A program made the translations under genes and the position numbers. DNA of 64,000 nt from VFZN01 sp050249615 (GTDB lineage Bacteria; Acidobacteriota; Vicinamibacteria; Vicinamibacterales; UBA2999): NCBI GenBank assembly GCA_050249615.1, contig JBFWQE010000005.1, positions 23,625 to 87,624 on the forward strand, in the 5' to 3' direction. The notes below the pieces were generated by a model. It was not told the DNA's origin. It saw only the letters and a program-made list of their open reading frames with translations, and made no database searches. Shown here piece by piece: positions 55,831 to 63,479 of the stretch (position 1 is its first letter; each line of letters opens with the position of its first letter).

Positions 55831-56691
55831 TCACTTGACGTACTTCCCGATGAGCGGCGCCAGGTCGCACTTCACCGAGTCGGGAATGGCGTCGGGCCGC
55901 GTGATGATGGCATGCTTCAGCGCCGAATGAGCCGAGACCCGCATGGTGACGTCCAGCCGCTCCACCACGCCGGCAATGACCCGCTGCGCGGTCTTCGCGT
56001 TGTGCGTCAGGTTCTCGATGATCATCTCCACCGTCACGGCATCGTGCTCCGGGTGCCAGCAGTCGTAGTCGGTGATCAGCGCCATCGTGGAATAGGCAAT
56101 CTCTGCCTCGCGGGCGAGCTTGGCCTCCTGCAGGTTCGTCATCCCGATGACGGCCCCGCCCCACGAGCGGTAGAGCTCGGACTCCGCGAGCGTGGAGAAC
56201 TGGGGCCCCTCCATGCAGACGTAGGTGCCGCCTTCGTGCACGCGGACACCGAGGCCGCGTGCCACGTCGGCCGCCAGCGCGGACAGCGGCTCGCAGAACG
56301 GGTGCGAGAACCCGACGTGCGCCACGACGCCGTTGCCGAAGAACGTGCTGACACGTCCGCGTGTCCGGTCGAGGAACTGGTCGGGGAACAGGATGTCCAG
56401 CGGGCGATATCGTTCGTGCAGCGACCCGACCGCGCTGGCCGAGAGGATCCACTCCACCCCGAGCAGCTTGAAGCCGTAGATGTTGGCGCGGTAGTTCAGC
56501 TCCGACGGCGACAGCCGGTGCCCGGCGCCATGCCGCGCCAGGAACGCAACGCGCTTGCCGCGGAGCGTTCCGAGCACGTACGGCCCCGACGGATCCCCGA
56601 ATGGCGTCGAGAGCAGGCGCTCGTCGCGGTCCGTCAACTCCGCCATGTCGTACAGTCCTGACCCGCCGATGACGCCAATCTGTGCTGACAT
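55831..56691 (-). CDS. mtnP: S-methyl-5'-thioadenosine phosphorylase
   Basis: 286 residues of the purine nucleoside phosphorylase family. IGVIGGSGLYDM start, FLARHGAGHRLSPSELNYRANI, CMEGPQFSTLAESELYR and IGMTNLQEAKLAREAEIAYSTMALITDYDCW fit MTAP. It cleaves methylthioadenosine from polyamine or SAM use to adenine and methylthioribose-1-phosphate. The NYRANI and related motifs favour MTA over inosine or guanosine, but some members are mixed. It follows the epimerase-MBL gene by eight bases. Confidence 0.9.
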   Translation of the reverse strand: MSAQIGVIGGSGLYDMAELTDRDERLLSTPFGDPSGPYVLGTLRGKRVAFLARHGAGHRLSPSELNYRANIYGFKLLGVEWILSASAVGSLHERYRPLDILFPDQFLDRTRGRVSTFFGNGVVAHVGFSHPFCEPLSALAADVARGLGVRVHEGGTYVCMEGPQFSTLAESELYRSWGGAVIGMTNLQEAKLAREAEIAYSTMALITDYDCWHPEHDAVTVEMIIENLTHNAKTAQRVIAGVVERLDVTMRVSAHSALKHAIITRPDAIPDSVKCDLAPLIGKYVK

Positions 56692-56699
56692 GCGCTCCC

Positions 56700-57965
56700 C
56701 TAGATGATGCGTTCCACCGTCCGCCTGCCGCCGGACTCGCGGATGATGCCGGCGGCCATCGCCGGATCGTGCTCGAAGAAGACGAGGTACTCGCGCTCCA
56801 CGGCCTCGCGCGCGAACGCGCGCTTGAAGCCCAGCGTGTCCATGGGATACAGGTCGTAGCCCATCACCCACGGATCCGGCACGTGCGCGGAGGTCGGGTA
56901 CATGTCGGCGGTGAACGCGGCCGTCGCGCCACCCGACTCGATCATCACGACCTGGTGGTGCGCCGTGTGCCCGCCGCTGCGACGATAGCGGACGCCCGGC
57001 ATGATCTCGGCGCCATCGTCCACGAGCGTCAGCACGCCCGCCTCCTGCAGCGGCACGAAGTTCTCCTGCAAATAGCTCGCGCGGTTCCGCTCGTGCGGGT
57101 GCGTCGCGTCTTCCCACTCCTGGCGATGTGCGACATAGCGGGCCCGCGGGAACCTGGGCACGAGGCGGCCGCCGGCGTCGCGCGCCGTGAAGCCGCCCAC
57201 GTGATCGAAGTGGAGATGGCTCGCCAGGGCGATGTCGATGTCCTCGACGCCCAACCCGGCCTCGGCCAGCGCGTGGTCCAGGTGATAGGCGCGATCGAGC
57301 CCGTAGATGTCGGCGCTCTTCGCATCCATCTTGTCGCCGCACCCGGCGTCGATGATCATCGTCTGCTCGCCGCGGACGATCAGCGGGCGCAGGCCGAGCG
57401 GAATCCGGTTGCGGTCGTCCGGCGGCAGGCGTGACTCCCACAGGGTCCGCGGCACCACGCCGAACATCGCGCCGCCATCCAGGCGGAAGAAGCCGTCCGA
57501 CAGGGTGATGAGCTCGAGGCCGCCCAGGGCGTGCCGCGTGGGTGTCCGGAACCGCTGCACCTTCGGCGCCGGCTCCTTCAGCTCCACCAGCACGCCGTGC
57601 GCGGCCGACGGGTGGATGAAGGCCACGCGCGCGCCCTCCGCACCCGGTCGCGCGACCGTGTCGATGAGGCGCACGCCCCGCGCGCTCAGATACGCCAGGG
57701 CCGCGTCGATGTCCTCGACGCGCAGGGCCACGTGGTGGAGGCCCGGGCCCCGCTTCTCCGCGAACTTCGCGATGGCGGAATCCGGCGCAGTGGCCTCGAG
57801 CAACTCCAGCGACGAGGGTCCGAGGTGCAGAAAGTGGGCGCGGACGCGCTGGCTGGCCACCTCCTCGGGCGGCTCCACGTGCAGGCCGAGCACGTCCCTG
57901 TAGAACGCCAGGGCCTGGGCCAGGTCCTGCACGGCGATGCCGACATGATCGATCCAGGCCCTCAT
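56700..57965 (-). CDS. Methylmalonyl-CoA epimerase fused to a metallo-beta-lactamase-fold hydrolase
   Basis: 421 residues. Residues 1 to about 135 are a vicinal-oxygen-chelate epimerase: DHVGIAVQDL (His7), GPGLHHVALRVEDID (His77/78) and HGVLVELKE (Glu129), the metal ligands expected of methylmalonyl-CoA epimerase. Residues about 148-421 are an MBL hydrolase with the SHLHFDHVGG motif (His250, His252, Asp254, His255), RSGGHTAHH and FFEHDPAM. No stop separates the two. Its ATG overlaps meaB by four bases, and MeaB serves methylmalonyl-CoA mutase, so the epimerase role fits. The MBL half may be a thioesterase or lactonase; its substrate is unknown. Confidence 0.88.
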   Translation of the reverse strand: MRAWIDHVGIAVQDLAQALAFYRDVLGLHVEPPEEVASQRVRAHFLHLGPSSLELLEATAPDSAIAKFAEKRGPGLHHVALRVEDIDAALAYLSARGVRLIDTVARPGAEGARVAFIHPSAAHGVLVELKEPAPKVQRFRTPTRHALGGLELITLSDGFFRLDGGAMFGVVPRTLWESRLPPDDRNRIPLGLRPLIVRGEQTMIIDAGCGDKMDAKSADIYGLDRAYHLDHALAEAGLGVEDIDIALASHLHFDHVGGFTARDAGGRLVPRFPRARYVAHRQEWEDATHPHERNRASYLQENFVPLQEAGVLTLVDDGAEIMPGVRYRRSGGHTAHHQVVMIESGGATAAFTADMYPTSAHVPDPWVMGYDLYPMDTLGFKRAFAREAVEREYLVFFEHDPAMAAGIIRESGGRRTVERII

Positions 57966-58915
57966 CGCTGCCGCAGGCTCCGGGTCATGATCTCCTCGGC
58001 GGCCGAGTACGGATCGATCTCGCGCGCGGCAATCCGGTCGACCAGCGCCTCGAACTCGCCCGGGCCCAGCAGCGTCTGCTCCACGTGTTCCAGGTAGCGC
58101 TGGACCAGGAGGTCGCGGAGCCGGAACTGGTTCCGCGCCTTGAGCCGGCGCACGCGTGTGCTCGCCGAATGCGCGCGGAAGGCCTGGATGGCCTGCCACA
58201 GCTCGGGGACGCCGCGGCCGGTGGTGGCCTCGGTCTTTACGATGGGCGGCCGCCACTCGCCCTCTCCGAACGCCTGCAGCGAGAGGTTCGACTCGATGGA
58301 AGTGACCATCCGGTCGGCGCCCTCGCGGTCGGCCTTGTTCACCACGTAGACGTCCGCGATCTCCATGATCCCGGCCTTGAGCGCCTGCACGTCGTCGCCG
58401 GTGCCGGGCACGAGGACGACCACGGAGATGTCGGCCGTGCGGACGATGTCCACCTCGTCCTGCCCGACGCCGACGGTCTCGATGATCACGAGGCTCTTGC
58501 CCGCGGCGTCGAGCACCAGGGCCGCGTCGCCGGTGGCCCGCGCCAGACCGCCCAGGTGCCCGCGAGTGGCCATCGAGCGGATGAACACGTGCGGGTCCTC
58601 GGCGTGCGCCTGCATCCGCAGGCGATCGCCGAGGATGGCGCCGCCCGTGAAGGGGCTCGTCGGATCCACCGCCACCACGCCCACGGTCTCGCCCTTCTCG
58701 CGGGTTTCCGCCGTGAGCCGGTCCACCAGGGTGCTCTTCCCCGCACCCGGGGGGCCGGTGACGCCGATCAGGTAGCTCCGGCCCGTATTCGGGAAGATGT
58801 CCCTGACCAGCGCCGCGGCGTGCGGCGACTCGTCCTCGATGAGGGAGATGGCGCGCGCGATGGCGCGCACATCGCCGGACCGCACGCGGTCTGCGAGGGA
58901 TGCGTGAACAGCCAC
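57962..58915 (-). CDS. meaB: Methylmalonyl-CoA mutase-associated GTPase MeaB (ArgK family)
   Basis: 317 residues. P-loop GPPGAGKS (54-61), DPTSPFTGGAILGDRLRM, IETVGVGQDEVDIVRTADISVVVLVPGTGDDVQALKAG and VNKADREGADRM are the G-protein motifs of MeaB. It protects and loads the B12 cofactor of methylmalonyl-CoA mutase. I chose GTG at 58915, one base after the acyl-CoA dehydrogenase stop. The mutase itself is not in the window. It overlaps the epimerase fusion by four bases. Confidence 0.94.
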   Translation of the reverse strand: MAVHASLADRVRSGDVRAIARAISLIEDESPHAAALVRDIFPNTGRSYLIGVTGPPGAGKSTLVDRLTAETREKGETVGVVAVDPTSPFTGGAILGDRLRMQAHAEDPHVFIRSMATRGHLGGLARATGDAALVLDAAGKSLVIIETVGVGQDEVDIVRTADISVVVLVPGTGDDVQALKAGIMEIADVYVVNKADREGADRMVTSIESNLSLQAFGEGEWRPPIVKTEATTGRGVPELWQAIQAFRAHSASTRVRRLKARNQFRLRDLLVQRYLEHVEQTLLGPGEFEALVDRIAAREIDPYSAAEEIMTRSLRQR

Positions 58916-58916
58916 T

Positions 58917-60059
58917 TCAGGCAGCCAGCAGCTGTCGGGCAATCACCAACCGCTGCACTTCGCTGGTACCTTCGCCGATGGTGGTCAGTTTGACGTCGCG
59001 GAAGTACTTCTCGGCCGGGTAGTCCTTCACGAAGCCGTACCCACCGAAGATCTGCACCCCGTCTTCCGACGCGCGCACGGCGATCTCGCTGGCGAAGAGC
59101 TTGGCCATCGACGACTCGAGCGTCGTCTTTCGCCCCTGGTCCTTGAGCCAGGCCGCGCGGTAGGTCAGCAGCCGCGCCGCCTCGACCCGCGAGGCGTTGT
59201 CGAGCAGCTTCCAGCGAATGGACTGGAAGGTGTCGATCGTCCGGCCGAACTGCCGGCGCTCGCCGGCGTAGGCCTTCGCGGCCTCCCAGGCACCCTGCGC
59301 CAGGCCGACGGCAAGCGCCGCGATCCCGATGCGGCCCGCATCCAGGACCTGCAGCGTCTGGATGAAGCCCTGCCCTTCTTCGCCGATCATCTGCGCAGCC
59401 GGCACGCGGCAGTTCTGCAGGATGACCTCGCAGGTCTCGCTCGCGCGCATGCCGAGCTTGTCTTCCTTCTTGCCGGCGATGAGCCCGGGCGTGCCGCGCT
59501 CGACGATGAAGGCCGAGATGCCCTTGCTGCCCCGGGCCCTGTCGGTGACGGCCATGACCACCATCGTGTCGCCGGACTTGCCGTGCGTGATGAAGGCCTT
59601 CGAGCCGTTGAGCACCCAGTGGTCGCCGTCGCGCACCGCCGTGGTGCGCATGGCCGCGGCGTCGCTGCCGGAACCGGGCTCGGTGAGACCCCAGGCCGCC
59701 AGCCGCTCGCCCCTGGCCAGCGGCGCGAGGTAGCGCTGCTTCTGCGCCTCGCTGCCGAACATCGCGATGTGGGCGGCACCCAGGCCGTTGTGCGCCGCGA
59801 CCGACAATGAGATGCTGGGATCGACGCGGGCCAGTTCCTCGATGCAGATGCAGTAGTCCACCGCGCTCATCGCAGCGCCGCCGTACGCCTCCGGGAACTG
59901 GATGCCCATCAACCCCAGTTCGGCCAGCTTCGGCAGCAGTCCCAGCGGGAAGTGCTGGGCGTTGTCCCACTCCATCACGTGCGGCCGGATCTCGGTCTCG
60001 GCGAACTCGCGCACGCTGCGTCGCAGCAGCTCCTGTTCCTCGGACAGGCGAAAACTCAT
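58917..60059 (-). CDS. Acyl-CoA dehydrogenase
   Basis: 380 residues. N-terminal helical domain, FAD-binding WGLTEPGSGSDAAAMRTTA, and the C-terminal FGGYGFVKDYPAEKYFRDVKLTTIGEGTSEVQRLVIARQ with the catalytic glutamate at about 363. This is the short/branched-chain or butyryl type by sequence. It reduces ETF (etfBA here). ATG at 60059. It begins a run of acyl-CoA dehydrogenase, meaB and epimerase-MBL, consistent with propionyl- or branched-chain acyl-CoA breakdown. Confidence 0.95.
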   Translation of the reverse strand: MSFRLSEEQELLRRSVREFAETEIRPHVMEWDNAQHFPLGLLPKLAELGLMGIQFPEAYGGAAMSAVDYCICIEELARVDPSISLSVAAHNGLGAAHIAMFGSEAQKQRYLAPLARGERLAAWGLTEPGSGSDAAAMRTTAVRDGDHWVLNGSKAFITHGKSGDTMVVMAVTDRARGSKGISAFIVERGTPGLIAGKKEDKLGMRASETCEVILQNCRVPAAQMIGEEGQGFIQTLQVLDAGRIGIAALAVGLAQGAWEAAKAYAGERRQFGRTIDTFQSIRWKLLDNASRVEAARLLTYRAAWLKDQGRKTTLESSMAKLFASEIAVRASEDGVQIFGGYGFVKDYPAEKYFRDVKLTTIGEGTSEVQRLVIARQLLAA

Positions 60060-60071
60060 CCCTCAAGCGTA

Positions 60072-60722
60072 TCAGTAGAACACCGTCACGCGGAAGCTTC
60101 CCGAGTTGTCCTCCAGGTACTCGTCGTTCACGCCCAGGTAGAGGCGTCCGCTCGATCGGACGCGAATGGCGTCCCGGGAATCGCCGATGAAGAACACGTC
60201 GTCGCCAATGCGGCCGATGAGCGCGGCGCCGGGCCGGTTGGGCATCGGGCGCGCCTGGTTGTACGGCGAATTGCGCTCGCCCTCCGGACCGTCCCGGCGG
60301 TCGCGGCCCCACCGAACCTGCCCGGAGGCCTCGAAGTAGAGCAGCTGCCCGGCGCGCACTTGAACGCCGGCATCGGTCCAGTCCGACGTCGCCGAGACGT
60401 TCACGTGGCGCTCACGCATGCCGTTGGGCCGCCCGTTGTCGCCGCTGCCCCAGCTGCTGTTGCCATTACCGCCGCCCCAGTTGCTGCCCCACCCGCCGCT
60501 CCGGTCGAACTCGATGCGGTCGACTTCGTCGCGGTCGATGCGAACGGTGCGCGCCCCGCCGAACCCGCGGCGCTCCTCGAACTCGATGGTCCCGCCACGC
60601 ACCGCGACCAGCTCGCCCTGGATGCGGCTGCCATTCCTCAGGTAGAGGGTGTCGGCGGCCAGGCTCAGCGGCATGCTGAGCACGAGTGCCGCCGTGGTGA
60701 TCAGACGAGAGGTCGAAGCCAT
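60072..60722 (-). CDS. Secreted protein with a PA-IL (LecA)-like domain
   Basis: 216 residues. Signal peptide at about 1-22 (SLA-A). Residues 25-75 are a beta-rich segment (DTLYLRNGSRIQGELVAVRGGTIEFEERRGFGG). A Gly/Ser/Asn linker (about 76-98) follows. The C-terminal domain (about 105-216) has the PA-IL lectin-like pattern: VNVSATSDWTDAGVQVRAGQ, then GRIGDDVFFIGDSRDAIRVRSSGRLYLGVND and SFRVTVFY. LecA binds galactose with calcium; here sugar binding is only a possibility. A good GGAGG ribosome site precedes the ATG. Divergent from the small barrel gene. Confidence 0.8.
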   Translation of the reverse strand: MASTSRLITTAALVLSMPLSLAADTLYLRNGSRIQGELVAVRGGTIEFEERRGFGGARTVRIDRDEVDRIEFDRSGGWGSNWGGGNGNSSWGSGDNGRPNGMRERHVNVSATSDWTDAGVQVRAGQLLYFEASGQVRWGRDRRDGPEGERNSPYNQARPMPNRPGAALIGRIGDDVFFIGDSRDAIRVRSSGRLYLGVNDEYLEDNSGSFRVTVFY

Positions 60723-60785
60723 GTGCGTCCTCCAACACGGTCAGATCGCGTGATTCGTGGGGGGCAGTCGTGCGATCATAGCCGG

Positions 60786-61289
60786 ATGCTGACTCGACCG
60801 TGCATCACTCGTGCCAGCCGGTTGGCAGTGTTCACCTTCCTCGCACTGCTCGCTTCTGCCCGTCCCGCATCGGCGGATCTCACGGCGTTTCTGGGTGTCA
60901 CGCCCACTCCCGAGAACAGGACCGTCCGAGGCTTCGCCGGCGGGCTCGGGCTCATCATCGTGGCCTTCGAGTTCGAGTACGCCACCACGAGCGAAGACGA
61001 GACCGAGGCCCTGCCAGGTCTGCGCACCTGGTCAGGCAACGCCCTGGTGCAGACACCCATCGAGGTCTCGGGCGTACAGGTGTATGGAACGGCCGGCTTC
61101 GGCGCCTATCGGGAACAGCTCGCCGACACTCGCGAGACGAACACGGCCGTGAACCTTGGGGGCGGCGCGAAAATCCGGTTGCTCGGTCCCCTGCGCCTTC
61201 GCCTCGACTATCGGGTCTTCCGACTGAACGGCACCCCGCTCCACGAGACGTACCACCGCTTCTATGCCGGCGCCAACCTGACGTTCTAG
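60786..61289 (+). CDS. Small outer-membrane beta-barrel-like protein
   Basis: 167 residues. Signal peptide (about 1-30, ASA-D). The rest alternates hydrophobic and polar residues in beta strands (ADLTAFLGVTPTPE, AFEFEYATTSEDE, VYGTAGFGAYREQ, RLRLDYRVFRL) and ends HRFYAGANLTF with the terminal phenylalanine of outer-membrane barrels. Probably an eight-stranded OmpX/OmpW-size barrel of unknown role. The ATG at 60786 starts the signal peptide; the open frame extends further upstream without support. Confidence 0.75.
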   Translation: MLTRPCITRASRLAVFTFLALLASARPASADLTAFLGVTPTPENRTVRGFAGGLGLIIVAFEFEYATTSEDETEALPGLRTWSGNALVQTPIEVSGVQVYGTAGFGAYREQLADTRETNTAVNLGGGAKIRLLGPLRLRLDYRVFRLNGTPLHETYHRFYAGANLTF

Positions 61290-61309
61290 GGCTCTGTGCG
61301 CGGGGTGCC

Positions 61310-61858
61310 CTATTTCTTCACGGGCGCCACGCCCATGTTCGCCAGCTCCGTGAGCGACAGCCGCATCGGCGCGCCGGCCAGTGCCTCCTTGTACTTGGCC
61401 AGCATCTCCGCAGGCGCGTCCTGCAGCAGTTCATCGATCAGAAGGGACGGGCGGTAGTCGGCGCCGGGGACCGTGGGCAGCAGGGCGTGGACATAGAGCA
61501 CGTTCCCCTTGGCGTCGGGCTCGCTCGCCTTGAAAACGCGCCAGCCCTGCGCCAGCGGACGCCGCGCCGGATCGGTGGCCACGGACAAGGCGGCCTGCAG
61601 CGCGGCGATCGCGGCCTCGTAGTCCGGCGCTTTGTCCGGCTTCACGGGCACGAGCAGGAGGCCGACCGCCGTCGTGAACGACGCGGTTGCCGGATCGACG
61701 GGCGCCGGGGCCGGAGGTTGCTGTGGTGGGGGGACGTCGGGAATAGCGCCGCCGGGCGCCTGGAAGACGAGCAGGGAGGACACGAGCCAGGCGAGCACGA
61801 TCAGAGGATACCGCGCGACGCGACCGTCCGGGGCGGGTTGGCCCCGGACGGGATCCAC
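61310..61858 (-). CDS. Uncharacterised exported protein, paralogue of the next gene upstream
   Basis: 182 residues. One hydrophobic helix (about 18-36), a proline-rich linker (about 40-55), then a domain with VPVKPDKAPDYEAAIAAL, GWRVFKASEPDAKGNVLYVH and MLAKYKEALAGAPMRLSLTEL. The same pattern occurs in the neighbouring gene at 61862-62305, so they are tandem duplicates three bases apart. I do not recognise the family. The start is GTG at 61858. Convergent with the barrel gene. Confidence 0.7.
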   Translation of the reverse strand: MDPVRGQPAPDGRVARYPLIVLAWLVSSLLVFQAPGGAIPDVPPPQQPPAPAPVDPATASFTTAVGLLLVPVKPDKAPDYEAAIAALQAALSVATDPARRPLAQGWRVFKASEPDAKGNVLYVHALLPTVPGADYRPSLLIDELLQDAPAEMLAKYKEALAGAPMRLSLTELANMGVAPVKK

Positions 61859-61861
61859 GCC

Positions 61862-62305
61862 TTACGGAACCTTGTTGAGCGACGTGATCGCGCGACCCGC
61901 GAAGGCGTCCTTGTACTTCTGGAACAGCTCCTGGACCTCCACGGGAAACACCTCCGCGATGACGCGCGAGATGTCGTACTCCTGGTCCTTGACGACCGGG
62001 TCCACATACAGGATGTAGACCGCGTTGCCCTGGGCTTGCTGGGTGGACTTGAAGATCTTGAGACCGGCCAGCTGCTCCTTTCGGGCAGGCTTTTCGCTCT
62101 TCTCCATCGCTTCCTTGTACTTGGCAAGGACGGATTCGAAATCCGCGGTCCTGTCGGGCTTGATCAGCATGGTGATGACGACCGCATCACCCTCGAGCGG
62201 CAGAACGGGCTTTTCCGGCTCCTGCGCCTGCGCCACGCCAGCCCCCGCCAGCATGCACGCGGCGAGCGCCACTCCCGACACGACAACCTGAACACCTCGA
62301 AGCAT
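61862..62305 (-). CDS. Uncharacterised secreted protein, tandem paralogue
   Basis: 147 residues. Signal peptide (about 1-27, AQA-Q). The mature part has MLIKPDRTADFESVLAKYKEAM, GLKIFKSTQQAQGNAVYILYVDPVV and ELFQKYKDAFAGRAITSLNKV, matching the downstream gene at 61310-61858 in order and spacing. Function unknown; the fold could resemble small dimeric alpha/beta barrels, a guess from the repeating strand-helix pattern. ATG at 62305. Confidence 0.75.
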   Translation of the reverse strand: MLRGVQVVVSGVALAACMLAGAGVAQAQEPEKPVLPLEGDAVVITMLIKPDRTADFESVLAKYKEAMEKSEKPARKEQLAGLKIFKSTQQAQGNAVYILYVDPVVKDQEYDISRVIAEVFPVEVQELFQKYKDAFAGRAITSLNKVP

Positions 62306-62336
62306 TGAGCAGCCTCCTTCGCGAAAGGCGGTTACT

Positions 62337-63479
62337 TTACCGTACTGTCCCGCCGATGAAAACCATCATGATCTCGCTGGCCACGAGCATGCCCTCGCGC
62401 GTCAGTGCCAGGCGCCGACCGGGCTCGTGCACCAGCACCCCGAGATCGACGAACCGCGAGAGTTCGTCCCGATACTGGTCGAAGACATCGACGCCGTGTC
62501 GGGCCGCCAGCGCCTCCAGGTCGAGGCCCTCCGTGAGCCGGAGCCCCATGAAGAGCGCTTCCTCGAGGCGCTCCCGGGCCGACAGGGTCCGCGCCTCCAC
62601 GCGCACGCTCCCCCCTGCCGCCATCCGCTCCACGTACTCGGCGCTCGACGACAGGTTCCGCCATCGTACACCGTCCCACGTCGAATGCGCGCCGCAACCG
62701 AGGCCCAGCCAGTGGCCGGCCTGCCAGTAGAGCATGTTATGCCGGGCCCGCCGTCCGGGGCGGGCGGCGTTCGAAATCTCGTACTGCTCGAACCCTGCGG
62801 CATCGAGCCGGGAGAGTCCCTGTAGATACATCTCAGCGGCCACCTCGTCCGGCGCGACTGACCAGCCGCCGCGCGCCATCTCGTCCCTGAGGGGCGCATT
62901 CGGGTAGATCTCGAGCAGGTAGATCGACGCGTGCTCGGGCTCCAGCGCCACGAGGGCGTCCACCGACTCCAGCCACTCATGCAGGCGCTGCCCGGGCAGC
63001 CAGAGCATGAGGTCCAAGCTGATGTTGTCGAAGCCCGCGCCTCGCGCCAGGCGCACTGCGTGCCGCGCAGTATCCGCCGAATGCAGTCGACCGAGGCGCG
63101 TCAGTTCCACATCCCGGAACGACTGCACGCCGTAGCTGAGCCTGTTGACGCCTGCGCTGCGGTACCCGGCCAGGGTCTGGTGGCTGACCGTTTCAGGATT
63201 GGCCTCGAGCGTGACCTCGGCGTCGGCTGCCACGGGGAAGGTGTCCCGGCAGGCGCGGAGGATTCGTGACACCTCGTCTGGCGCCAGCAGAGAGGGCGTG
63301 CCTCCGCCGAAGAAGATCGTGTCGATGGGCGCCCCGGCCTCAGGACAGCGTCGAATCTCCTCGACGAGCGCGTCCACGTAGCGGCGCTTCAGCCCCTCGT
63401 CGAGCAGGCCGCGATTGAAGTTGCAGTAGTTGCAGATGGCCGCGCAGAACGGAACGTGGACGTAGAGCCCCCGGGCCAC
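62337..63479 (-). CDS. hemW: Radical SAM heme chaperone HemW
   Basis: 380 residues. The cluster motif is CX3CX2C in HVPFCAAICNYCNF near the start, followed by FGGGTPSLL, VTLEANPETV, RLSYGVQSF and the C-terminal HemN_C domain with RARHNMLYWQAGHWLGLGCGAHST. The CNYCNF form fits HemW rather than coproporphyrinogen oxidase HemN. It delivers heme to respiratory proteins. The GTG start overlaps the last base of the preceding stop (TAGTG). Normal length. Confidence 0.9.
   Translation of the reverse strand: MARGLYVHVPFCAAICNYCNFNRGLLDEGLKRRYVDALVEEIRRCPEAGAPIDTIFFGGGTPSLLAPDEVSRILRACRDTFPVAADAEVTLEANPETVSHQTLAGYRSAGVNRLSYGVQSFRDVELTRLGRLHSADTARHAVRLARGAGFDNISLDLMLWLPGQRLHEWLESVDALVALEPEHASIYLLEIYPNAPLRDEMARGGWSVAPDEVAAEMYLQGLSRLDAAGFEQYEISNAARPGRRARHNMLYWQAGHWLGLGCGAHSTWDGVRWRNLSSSAEYVERMAAGGSVRVEARTLSARERLEEALFMGLRLTEGLDLEALAARHGVDVFDQYRDELSRFVDLGVLVHEPGRRLALTREGMLVASEIMMVFIGGTVR

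Noticed and set aside
59952..60785. Upstream extension of the small barrel gene
   Set aside because: Translates antisense to the PA-IL-like gene; the signal peptide begins at ATG 60786.
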